This document shows positions 8,705 through 16,224 of a stretch of DNA of 59,394 nt, piece by piece. Each line of letters begins with the position of its first letter. Position 1 is the first letter of the stretch. The position numbers and the translations under genes are program-made. Source of the DNA: Lachnospiraceae bacterium (GTDB lineage: Bacteria > Bacillota > Clostridia > Lachnospirales > Lachnospiraceae); contig SVFL01000015.1 of NCBI GenBank assembly GCA_015056885.1, positions 1 to 59,394 of the forward strand, read 5' to 3'. The notes below the pieces were generated by a model, which worked only from the letters and a program-made list of their open reading frames with translations, was not told the DNA's origin and searched no databases.

Positions 8705-8920
8705 CTAGAACTTGTTTGTCTGTTTGGTAATCTTTGAGAAAATAGATTCTACAATATCCGTAATCTGCTCCTTAAAAATCAATACCAATCCCACCAGGAC
8801 CACAATAATCAATATGATTTCCACAGTCCCCATTCCATCTTCCTCCAGCCAAAGCTGCTTCCAATTCTTCAATTCCCAATTCTTCTTTTTAAACTTCTCC
8901 ACCATATTCATGTTTTCCAT
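8705..8920 (-). CDS. Flp-family type IVb pilin
   Basis: The 71-residue protein has an amphipathic, charged N-terminus, then GMGTVEIILIIVVLVGLVLIF, a hydrophobic pilin helix with the glutamate at +5 relative to the glycine cleavage site (G-M-G-T-V-E), and a short lysine-rich tail. This is the major subunit candidate of the Tad pilus, cleaved by an A24 peptidase of the operon. The start follows GGGAG by seven bases. The leader is longer than in many Flp pilins (about 30 residues). Confidence 0.85.
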   Translation of the reverse strand: MENMNMVEKFKKKNWELKNWKQLWLEEDGMGTVEIILIIVVLVGLVLIFKEQITDIVESIFSKITKQTNKF

Positions 8921-8937
8921 AATCTTTCTCCCTTCAT

Positions 8938-10281
8938 TTACAATCCCATAGAATTAAACGCCGGCAACATTACCATTACCATTACAATGCCAAGCATCAT
9001 AACCATAGGAACCAATAGTTTCGTGGACGCTTCCTCGCCCAATTTTCTACCCGACTGAATCCTCACAGCCAAGGCGCGGTCAGCCTCTTCCTGCAATCGC
9101 TCCAACAGGGAACTGCTTCCCTTTTTTAAATTCTGTGCCATTAATGTGCCGAGACGAATATATTCCTGCAAACCGGTGCGCAAGCCAAACCGTTCATATG
9201 CATTACTTTCCGGTACGCCGCTTTTCATCTCTCGCCAGGTATATAACATCTCCTCATAGGCCGGATTATAGGGTTGGCCCCGCGCCCTGCCCTCCTCATA
9301 TTCGGCCGCAATTTTGCCAAAAGCCCCCTGCAAAGTCATACCGGCCCCCAAATACAATGCAAGCTTATGTACAATATCAGGATAGGAATGTCTCATTTTC
9401 TCCTGTCTCTTCTTGATCTCCTGATGTAAATCCTTATCCCCCAGAAAATACACAACAATTGCCACAATAGGTGCTGCTATCCACAAAAAAATACTGTTAT
9501 CCTCCACAACCCGCTGCCACTGAATCGTCTTGTCGCCCCACTTATCCGGCAAAATCCAAGACCCTTCTGTCCGGGTATTTTCCTGTGTAATTACCAACTG
9601 ATTTTCCAGTTCTCTACGCTGTCTCTGCTCAGGAGTAAGAACCTCTGCCGGCACTCGTACTGCCACCAGTTCCTCCCATTCCTGTTCACCATAACTGACT
9701 ATTGCCCGAAGCATTACCTCCTTTTCACAATCGCCGGGCACTACCACACCTGATGAACTGATACAATCCGGGGTATCGCTTCTCCATTCCACCCAAAAAG
9801 GATATCCTTCAAAATTTTCCAGAAGCTGCAAATCCGAAACAACCTCTTCCACAGATTGATTATCCCCGACAATCAACTCCGGCAGTCGTCCCCTGAATTC
9901 TTCAAAACACACCTCTGCCTCTTCTTCTGTCATTTGTTCCTGAGACAATTCAACTTCAAATTGCTCCCTATGGCCTTCTATAACCGTCTCCACAGTCACA
10001 GTCTGAGCCTCGCCCAAAACACCTTCCCGTCGAAGCTCATTTCCATCAATCTTACGTTCCCCGGACGCCCGCCAACTCAACAAAACCGCCAGCGCAAATC
10101 CTGCCAAAATAATAATCAGTGACTTGACCAACTTGCCCACATAATATTCCTTGCACAGCTTGTCCACGTCCTCACCCGGATGCAGGCGCCCCATATCATT
10201 TCTCACCAGAGGATTTATCAAAATATTTCTCACCTTTGGCATATCGTAAATCCTGCCGGCCAAACCCTCAAACACCTTCAC
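8938..10281 (-). CDS. TadC-like type II secretion F-domain protein with an inserted extracytoplasmic domain
   Basis: This inner-membrane platform protein has 447 residues. Its F domain is in the C-terminal 170 residues (KLALYLGAGMTLQGAFGKIA, EMKSGVPESNAYERFGLRTG, GSSSLLERLQEEADRA, two membrane helices). Unusually, helix 1 (about 52-70) is followed by about 190 extracytoplasmic residues and helix 2 (about 265-283) before the F domain. Part of the insert (W-R-S-D-T-P-D ... S-S-S-G-V-V-V-P) looks like an atrophied bacterial Ig domain. The start is GTG, five bases after GGAGG. It follows tadB by 9 bases. Confidence 0.83.
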   Translation of the reverse strand: MKVFEGLAGRIYDMPKVRNILINPLVRNDMGRLHPGEDVDKLCKEYYVGKLVKSLIIILAGFALAVLLSWRASGERKIDGNELRREGVLGEAQTVTVETVIEGHREQFEVELSQEQMTEEEAEVCFEEFRGRLPELIVGDNQSVEEVVSDLQLLENFEGYPFWVEWRSDTPDCISSSGVVVPGDCEKEVMLRAIVSYGEQEWEELVAVRVPAEVLTPEQRQRRELENQLVITQENTRTEGSWILPDKWGDKTIQWQRVVEDNSIFLWIAAPIVAIVVYFLGDKDLHQEIKKRQEKMRHSYPDIVHKLALYLGAGMTLQGAFGKIAAEYEEGRARGQPYNPAYEEMLYTWREMKSGVPESNAYERFGLRTGLQEYIRLGTLMAQNLKKGSSSLLERLQEEADRALAVRIQSGRKLGEEASTKLLVPMVMMLGIVMVMVMLPAFNSMGL

Positions 10282-10290
10282 TAAAGCCTC

Positions 10291-11061
10291 CTATTCCATC
10301 TTGCGTGCAATCTGCTGCAAGATTTTGTCTCCCAATACATATGCCGCCACATACACCACAAGACAAACCGTCATAATCGCTACACCCTGTAAATTGTGAT
10401 AAAAACTGTCAAAATAGCCTTGATAACTACTTCCTATGTAAAATAAAATGCCAAAGGGCATTAGCTTCATAATATTCTGTTCCATCTGCCGCCCACTCAA
10501 AAGAGTACGGATTTCCTGTCTGGCATCAATTCGCCTTCCTATCATCTCCGCTGTAGTCTGAATAATATCCGGCAATCTTCCGCCACTCTTTTTGGCTATG
10601 GCAAAGACCTGTGCAAACTGAACAATATCGTCGCTTCCGCTCCTTACCGCCAAATCTGACAGCAATTCTTCCAATGTAATATTGATGACCATCCCTCTTC
10701 GAATATGCTCAAGCTCTGCATAGATAACCGATTCTTCTCCATACAGAAGCCTCATATCATTGCGACTCTCCACAAATGCATTCTCCACTGCATATCCTGC
10801 CTTGAGAGATGCCGCCACTGACAAGATACATTCTTTAAACTCACCGATTAGTTCCTCCCGTGTGGTCTCAATTCTACGTTCACTCTCCATTCGAAAAAAA
10901 AGCACACCAATCACAGACAACGGCAGCATCGCCCAGACGCTTCTGTAGAAAAAATACGCCAACAGCGCTACCACCAACACGGACTTTCCCACTGCAACCG
11001 CCAACTCCTTAGGTTTCCATCGACATTTATGATAATCCCGCCGCGTTAAGCTTGCGCTCAT
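10291..11061 (-). CDS. TadB-like type II secretion F-domain protein
   Basis: The 256-residue inner-membrane protein has two N-terminal helices (SVLVVALLAYFFY and following), the F domain with AASLKAGYAVENAFVESRND and KKSGGRLPDIIQTTAEMI, and a C-terminal pair of helices. It is the partner of the TadC-like protein in the pilus assembly platform that couples to the CpaF ATPase. Its start codon lies inside the 3' end of the ATPase gene (35-base overlap), indicating translational coupling and the normal tadA-tadB-tadC order. Confidence 0.88.
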   Translation of the reverse strand: MSASLTRRDYHKCRWKPKELAVAVGKSVLVVALLAYFFYRSVWAMLPLSVIGVLFFRMESERRIETTREELIGEFKECILSVAASLKAGYAVENAFVESRNDMRLLYGEESVIYAELEHIRRGMVINITLEELLSDLAVRSGSDDIVQFAQVFAIAKKSGGRLPDIIQTTAEMIGRRIDARQEIRTLLSGRQMEQNIMKLMPFGILFYIGSSYQGYFDSFYHNLQGVAIMTVCLVVYVAAYVLGDKILQQIARKME

Positions 11062-12253
11062 CCATCAGTTCCCCCTTTCTCTGCAAAACACCCACAACAC
11101 GCCCTTTCTCATCCTCTCCGGTCTCTTCAAATATATAAAGAGGATTCAACGTTACAACACCTTCCTCAAATCCTGTCACCTCCATAATTTCCAAGACTTT
11201 ACGAGACTTATCACGCAGTCTCCCCAAATGCACTATTACATCCAAACCGGAAGCAATCTGTTGCCTGATAGCTGCCAGGGGAAGTTCCATGCCCATAAGC
11301 ACCATATTTTCCAGACGCGAAAGCATGTCTATGGCACTGTTGGCATGCCCCGTAGACATGCTGCCATCATGTCCGGTATTCAGACATTGCAACATATCAA
11401 TAGCTTCCGCACCGCGAACCTCACCTACGATAATCCGATCCGGTCTCATACGAAGAGCCGAACGAATCAACTCGCGAATACCGATTTCCCTACAGCCTTC
11501 CACATTGCTGTTACGAGTCTCCAGACGCACCAAGTTAGGAATCCCCTGCAACTGAAGCTCTGCACTGTCTTCAATCGTAATCACACGTTCCCCGGCAGAG
11601 ATATAAGCAGATAAAGCATTTAAAAATGTTGTCTTGCCGCTACCCGTTCCTCCGCTGACAAAAATGTTGTAACCTGCCTGCACTAATTTCTGTAAAAACA
11701 AAGCCGCCTCCGATGTCAGAGAACCAATTTCCACCAACCGTTCCATGGTAATGGGCTTGTCCGGAAAGCGCCGAATTGTAACAATGGGACCATTCAGGGC
11801 AATCGGTTGCATTACAATATTTACACGGGAACCATTGGACAATCTGGCATCCACAATGGGAGACGCCTCATTAACCACTCGGTTACAACCTGCAACAATT
11901 CTCTGAATCACGTCCTGCAAGCGTTCCACCGAATCAAACCGGGTCTCTAACTGCCTGAGTACTCCCTTTTGTTCCACAAAGATAGGTTCCGTACCATTTA
12001 TCATAATTTCCGTTACAGTTGGGTCTTCCACAAAACTTTGCAAAATGTCCAATCCTCTCAAAGAATTAAACAACTCCTGTCGAAGCATTCTGCGATAATC
12101 TACAGGGCAAAGACTTATCTCTTCTCTCTCCAAAAGCACATCATCGATCAATTCCATCACTTCTTCATCAGCATAATCCTTTACATAATCCATGCACTCC
12201 TGCACACAACTAATAAGCCCCTGCTTTACGTCTTGCATATGCGCCACATTCAT
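11027..12253 (-). CDS. CpaF/TadA secretion ATPase
   Basis: The 408-residue cytoplasmic ATPase powers Tad pilus assembly. Walker A is FVSGGTGSGKTTFLNAL (about residue 200), followed by ITIEDSAELQL (Asp box), Walker B region RPDRIIVGEVRGAEAIDML and the His box STGHANSAIDMLSRLENM. The N-terminal VTEIMINGTEPIFVE segment is typical of CpaF. All catalytic elements look intact. Start and the TadZ stop overlap (4 bases) and the TadB start overlaps its end, so translation is coupled across the operon. Confidence 0.95.
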   Translation of the reverse strand: MNVAHMQDVKQGLISCVQECMDYVKDYADEEVMELIDDVLLEREEISLCPVDYRRMLRQELFNSLRGLDILQSFVEDPTVTEIMINGTEPIFVEQKGVLRQLETRFDSVERLQDVIQRIVAGCNRVVNEASPIVDARLSNGSRVNIVMQPIALNGPIVTIRRFPDKPITMERLVEIGSLTSEAALFLQKLVQAGYNIFVSGGTGSGKTTFLNALSAYISAGERVITIEDSAELQLQGIPNLVRLETRNSNVEGCREIGIRELIRSALRMRPDRIIVGEVRGAEAIDMLQCLNTGHDGSMSTGHANSAIDMLSRLENMVLMGMELPLAAIRQQIASGLDVIVHLGRLRDKSRKVLEIMEVTGFEEGVVTLNPLYIFEETGEDEKGRVVGVLQRKGELMDERKLNAAGLS

Positions 12254-13272
12254 TTAAAATCCCCCTCCAGCTCCCTTATCATGTTCCTCACAAAATCTGC
12301 CAGTTCTCCACGAGTATACTGCTCCAATTCCTCCGGCACACGACGAACCTTAGGAACCATGCATTTATAGGTTTTCTCCAGCACATCCTTGTATTCGTAA
12401 GAAGCAAGAATTTGTTCATATTCCGCAAGTTTCCCCTGGGCAACCCGATCCTCCCCCGTCAGTGTGAAAACCTTGTCGCAAATACGTAACAAATCAAACA
12501 GCCCCTGCATACTTTCACTCAAGTCAAGAATCACTATTTCATACTCTCCCAGTTGTGCAATCCGCTGTAGCAACTTCGTCCACTCCTTGGGCTGTATGGA
12601 CAACAGATTCTGTCCGGACTTCATAGGAGGCACATAATCCAGATTGCCCACCTGTCTCACAATTGTCTGTAGTCGAATCTTGAATTTCGCATCATCCGCC
12701 ATCAGAAAATACAACAAATCCGCCAAATCCCGGCCTCCAGCCTGAGCTCCCAACTCCGATATCCCCACATAATGTTCGAAATTCAAATAAAGCGTCCTAT
12801 GATTTGCCGCCAGCATTTGCGCCAAAGTCAGGGCAAAGGTAGTCTGCCTGCACCGTCTCACCGGAGAATACAAACCTACAAAACGCACCTTATCGGAACG
12901 CTTTACTCCCGGCAACACAAAATCCGCAATCTCCAGATAGACCTCCAACAGACTCTGTAATACATTTTGGGCCTGCTGATACTTATCCACACACACAAAT
13001 CCCTCCCATTGTTTTAATCCACTTTCATTCAAAATCACTGTACGGGCCGGGCGAAGAGCAGACAACTTCTCCTGATAAGTTCTCTCCGACACAGCCATCA
13101 CGTCAATGGAACTGTCCTGCTCCCGGTGCATAAGCTCCTCCACATCCGTGTAGGTACGCACTTTCCAAGGTACATCCTTATGTGTTCTTATAAATTCTGT
13201 CATCAGCTGTGCATATTCTTCTTCTCTGTCGCACAGCACCAAAACAGGCTCTCTCTTCTCACTCATACTCAA
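12250..13272 (-). CDS. TadZ/CpaE-like localisation protein
   Basis: The 340-residue protein combines a receiver-like N-terminal domain (VLVLCDREEEYAQLMTEF, about 1-120) with a MinD/ParA-type NTPase domain from about residue 140. The place of Walker A reads FVGLYSPVRRCRQTTFAL: the final Thr-Thr is present but the usual glycine/lysine pattern is not, as is known for TadZ, which has a non-standard P-loop. Further MinD-like features are the strand YEIVILDLSESMQ and LTGEDRV. TadZ places the pilus machine at a cell pole. The start is taken as TTG, six bases after GGAGG and overlapping the peptidase stop; ATG two codons later is possible. Confidence 0.8.
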   Translation of the reverse strand: MSMSEKREPVLVLCDREEEYAQLMTEFIRTHKDVPWKVRTYTDVEELMHREQDSSIDVMAVSERTYQEKLSALRPARTVILNESGLKQWEGFVCVDKYQQAQNVLQSLLEVYLEIADFVLPGVKRSDKVRFVGLYSPVRRCRQTTFALTLAQMLAANHRTLYLNFEHYVGISELGAQAGGRDLADLLYFLMADDAKFKIRLQTIVRQVGNLDYVPPMKSGQNLLSIQPKEWTKLLQRIAQLGEYEIVILDLSESMQGLFDLLRICDKVFTLTGEDRVAQGKLAEYEQILASYEYKDVLEKTYKCMVPKVRRVPEELEQYTRGELADFVRNMIRELEGDFK

Positions 13273-13772
13273 TACAATCCTCCCAGCCCCAACAATACGC
13301 TACACAGGATTGGACCGGACATGCACACACCCTTGAACCGTTTTCCGCAGACCTCCGGCAGATAAAGCTGCCACCTGCCGCTTCTTGCAACTTCAGTGCA
13401 ATATTCCACAAAATACACTGCCCGCTCCCTTATGTTGCGCTCCTTTAACAATAAAACCAATGAAAATAATGCCGATATCAGCATAGAATAAAACAGAAAC
13501 ATAAAGACCTGAGACACAGAAAAGTATCCCGAACAAACACTTAAAAGCTTCACATCTCCCGCTCCAAGACCTCCTATTCGAAAAAGCGGGTATAACACAA
13601 CCAATACTCCTACAGTCGAGAGCAGGTACAACACCAGTCGCTCCCAACCACCGATATGAACACTCCTCATCATTCCCAATGCCAAAATAAACACCTGAAA
13701 CAGATTTGGAATCTTCCTCTTTGTATAATCAAACAAACAGGCTATACAAAGAGATGCGCATAGCACCACCAA
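13269..13772 (-). CDS. Prepilin peptidase, A24 family, TadV/CpaA-like (first gene of Tad operon)
   Basis: I choose the TTG at 13772 as start because AAAGGAG lies eight bases before it, whereas the upstream ATG at 13829 has no binding site; the protein is then 167 residues and begins with a membrane helix like other A24 enzymes. The catalytic aspartates are in CLFDYTKRKIPNLFQ and in GGLGAGDVKLLS (G-x-G-D). It cleaves Flp and pseudopilin leaders at the inner membrane. The gene stop overlaps the TadZ start. The promoter at 13865-13892 lies just upstream. Confidence 0.85.
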   Translation of the reverse strand: MVVLCASLCIACLFDYTKRKIPNLFQVFILALGMMRSVHIGGWERLVLYLLSTVGVLVVLYPLFRIGGLGAGDVKLLSVCSGYFSVSQVFMFLFYSMLISALFSLVLLLKERNIRERAVYFVEYCTEVARSGRWQLYLPEVCGKRFKGVCMSGPILCSVLLGLGGLY

Positions 13773-13864
13773 TCTACCATCTCCTTTACAAATTTTAAAA
13801 AGTTGAATACCGGGACGAACATGTCCCATAAGAAAAACAGACTTTGAAATTTCGAAGTAAGGTC

Positions 13865-13892
13865 ATTATAGCACAATTTTCAGCCAAGGCAA
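13865..13892 (-). promoter_or_regulatory. Tad operon promoter
   Basis: On the minus strand a consensus -10 TATAAT (13865-13870) is preceded by TTGCCT (13887-13892) with a 16-base spacer. It is the only strong promoter-like sequence upstream of the Tad genes and would give a leader of about 85 bases to the TTG start of the peptidase gene. Confidence 0.65.
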
Positions 13893-13928
13893 GTACTAAA
13901 ATTTAAAAATATCATTTTTGGTAATTTT

Positions 13929-14201
13929 TTATAAGACTTTATAAATTCCCAGTCCGTAAAGTCCCAAAAAGCCTGGAAATCCAAGGATTCCGCATGTCAA
14001 AATAGTCACCGGATTGATACCGATTCCCAAGGCAATTCCGGCAGATGCAAGCATAGAATTTACAAAATACATGGCTATGGTTCCCAGAATACTGCGCATA
14101 GCCACATTAAGAAGCCACTCCATCTTCTGTTTCATCACCCCAATCAAAAGCACCACTACACAGGCCACTGCAATCAACACCATTCCAATTCCGTTTTCCA
14201 T
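13929..14201 (-). CDS. bofA: BofA family pro-sigma-K processing inhibitor
   Basis: I start at MENGIG because GGAG lies six bases upstream, giving 90 residues, close to the Bacillus subtilis protein. It has two membrane segments in the first half and the family's C-terminal PVTILTCGILGFPGFLGLYG, which is highly characteristic. In Bacillus, BofA holds the SpoIVFB protease inactive in the forespore outer membrane until sigma-K is needed; in Clostridia its target is less clear. It is divergent from the DUF2508 gene, which in Bacillus (yaaL) is its direct neighbour. Its presence suggests a spore-forming lineage but does not prove sporulation. Confidence 0.85.
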   Translation of the reverse strand: MENGIGMVLIAVACVVVLLIGVMKQKMEWLLNVAMRSILGTIAMYFVNSMLASAGIALGIGINPVTILTCGILGFPGFLGLYGLGIYKVL

Positions 14202-14352
14202 TACTTTCTCCATAATTTTCATCCATAACAGGAAATCCTTACAGTTTATGAAGGATTTTCTTAAAAATTCCGCTTTTGGTATATTTTACATTTTATAGGT
14301 CTATACTGATAAAAACCTACTAAATAACCTATATTGGGACAGGAGTATGTAA

Positions 14353-14649
14353 ATGAAAATTTTTTATAAGCAAAGTGTAAACACTGTACTTCCGGTGGAG
14401 GAAGAGCTGACCACCTTAAATATCAACGATTCCATAGAAAAAACCCGGCAGGCTCTGGAAATAGCCTACGCGGGTTTCAACAACGCCCTGGAAACGGACT
14501 TAATCGATAGTTACATCTATGAAATTAATGCTCTGCAAAAACGCTATGAACACCTGACTTCTCTCGCAGAAGCACAACAGGCATATCAAACCGAATCACT
14601 ATACACGCATTCCCCGATTCGCACCCTGGTCAGTCATGTTTTCGGTTAA
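14353..14649 (+). CDS. DUF2508 family protein (YaaL-like)
   Basis: The 98-residue protein is soluble, with the pattern IEKTRQALEIAYAGFNNALETDLIDSY followed by IYEINALQKRYEHL, which matches the small DUF2508/YaaL family found beside bofA in Firmicutes. The function is unknown. AGGAG lies seven bases before the ATG. The gene is divergent from bofA and converges on fliS, overlapping its 3' end by 51 bases on the opposite strand. The C-terminal tail of about 20 residues that lies in the overlap is longer than I would expect for the family. Confidence 0.72.
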   Translation: MKIFYKQSVNTVLPVEEELTTLNINDSIEKTRQALEIAYAGFNNALETDLIDSYIYEINALQKRYEHLTSLAEAQQAYQTESLYTHSPIRTLVSHVFG

Positions 14650-15072
14650 TGTATTACGTCCATAGGTCAGACCGGCATACACCGTCTGGGAATTTCCCAT
14701 GACAGGACCATTTTGATTGAACTTCGCAATCTCTTCAAAGGCATCTCTCAAAGGTGCAATTACCCGGCGAATCTCATCGGGAGCCTCCTCATGTCCTGCC
14801 TGAGTATGAACCAGCTTTCGCAGACAAAACATATATAGCTGTTTTAAATTGCCCGCAATTTCGTAATCCATATTCAAAGACTGCAACAACTCATTGAGGC
14901 ATCCTCTGGCTTTGCGCACAGCATCTGCCAGAGCTGTCTCGTCTTTTAATTTAAGGGCATTTTCTGCATCATCCACATAATCTAACAACATCTCATACAA
15001 AATCACAATCGTATCAGTGGAATTTGCCCGGGCAATGCGCAAAGTATATTGCTGAATTTTTTCCTTCGTCAT
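14599..15072 (-). CDS. fliS: FliS-like flagellar secretion chaperone
   Basis: The 157-residue helical protein resembles FliS, which binds the C-terminus of flagellin in the cytoplasm and keeps it unfolded for export. The FliS-type segment is ANSTDTIVILYEMLLDYVDDA, followed by LKDETALADAVRKARGCLNELLQSL and MDYEIAGNLKQLYMFCLRKL. Its position 30 bases after flagellin fits. The C-terminal 40 residues (PVMGNSQTVYAGLTYGR...) extend past a typical FliS and reach into the overlap with the convergent DUF2508 gene. Confidence 0.78.
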   Translation of the reverse strand: MTKEKIQQYTLRIARANSTDTIVILYEMLLDYVDDAENALKLKDETALADAVRKARGCLNELLQSLNMDYEIAGNLKQLYMFCLRKLVHTQAGHEEAPDEIRRVIAPLRDAFEEIAKFNQNGPVMGNSQTVYAGLTYGRNTLTENMTDQGANRGMRV

Positions 15073-15102
15073 GCAATCCGCCTCTTTTCCCTATCAATCA
15101 GA

Positions 15103-16197
15103 CTACTGCAGAAGCTGCAAAATCTGGGAAGGTCTCTCATTGGCCTGAGCCAACATAGACGTACCGGCCTGCGTAAGCACCTGTGCGGTGGTGTACTGGG
15201 TCATCTCCTCGGCCATATCCACATCCATGATTCTGGAATAAGCAGCTGTCATATTCTCGCTGGTAATATCCAGACTATTCTCCGTGGACTCCAGGCGATT
15301 CTGATAAGCACCAAGCTTACCACGAACACTGGAAACATACTGAATTGCGCCATCTATACGCTCAATAGCATCATCGGCACCTTCTTTTGTGCTTACGTTA
15401 ATGTCTTCAATCCCCATATTCTGCAAAGTCACTGCAGGAATCTCTACCTCAAGTATCTGTCCCTCGTTGGAACCTACCTGCAAACGCATGGAGCCGATAC
15501 CGGTTACATCAATCTCCAAATCACTGTAGGTACCGTTACCCTCAGGAACTTCCAAAGTAAGTTCAAAGCCGTCACTGTTTTTAATGGTTACCAGATTATC
15601 CTTGATCTCCGCTTCACAATCGGTAGGAAAATTCTCTCCCAACGCCACACTTACCTCCGGCTCACCTTCTGCATTAGTGCTGACAGAAAGGCTGTCCAGC
15701 ATATAAATATTGGTGACAACATCCGTGCTGTAGGAATTCACCTTAACGTCATTATTGTTGGTAAATCCTTTGGAAGTAAACTCACCGTTCAACAACTTCT
15801 GACCATTAAATTCAGTGGTCTCAGAAATTCTGGTGATTTCCTCCTTAAGCTGGGCAATTTCTTCCTGAATAGTTGCTCTATCCTCTTCAGTCATGGTACC
15901 GTTGGCAGCCTTCACTGACAACTCATTCATTCTCTGGAGCATATCTGCAACCTCAGTCAACGCACCGTCTGCAGTTTCAATAACAGAAACACCGTCTCCG
16001 GCATTCTGATTCGCAACGGCCAAACCCTTAATCTGGGCATTCATTCTCTTTGCCATAGCCAGACCGGCAGGATTATCCTTCGCATGATTAATCTTCAGAC
16101 CGGAGGAAAGTCTCTCCATGGACTTTGCCAACAAAGAATCATTGTTAGCAAGTGCATTGTTGGACAGCATCGCAGATACGTTATAATTAATTCTCAT
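15103..16197 (-). CDS. Flagellin
   Basis: The 364-residue flagellar filament subunit has conserved N-terminal D0/D1 helices (MRINYNVSAMLSNNALANND, LSSGLKINHAKDNPAGLA, then NGQKLLNG near residue 135) and the C-terminal helices ending QAGTSMLAQANERPSQILQLLQ region. The central part (about 145-250) is a short variable domain with beta-strand character, so this is a small-to-medium flagellin. It is exported by the flagellar type III system. It follows the DUF6240 gene by only 27 bases and precedes fliS by 30, so all three are probably one transcript. Confidence 0.97.
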   Translation of the reverse strand: MRINYNVSAMLSNNALANNDSLLAKSMERLSSGLKINHAKDNPAGLAMAKRMNAQIKGLAVANQNAGDGVSVIETADGALTEVADMLQRMNELSVKAANGTMTEEDRATIQEEIAQLKEEITRISETTEFNGQKLLNGEFTSKGFTNNNDVKVNSYSTDVVTNIYMLDSLSVSTNAEGEPEVSVALGENFPTDCEAEIKDNLVTIKNSDGFELTLEVPEGNGTYSDLEIDVTGIGSMRLQVGSNEGQILEVEIPAVTLQNMGIEDINVSTKEGADDAIERIDGAIQYVSSVRGKLGAYQNRLESTENSLDITSENMTAAYSRIMDVDMAEEMTQYTTAQVLTQAGTSMLAQANERPSQILQLLQ

Positions 16198-16224
16198 AGA
16201 AATACCTCGCTTTTCTTCTTACTT

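Noticed and set aside
10291..14222. Competence or type II secretion pseudopilus instead of a Tad pilus
   Set aside because: Flp pilin, CpaF-type ATPase, TadZ and TadE-like genes with A24 peptidases identify the Tad system; no ComG-like genes are present.
15049..15918. 289-codon plus-strand frame
   Set aside because: It is the antisense of flagellin, which has clear D0/D1 motifs; the frame has no binding site and an antisense-like His/Leu/Ile bias.
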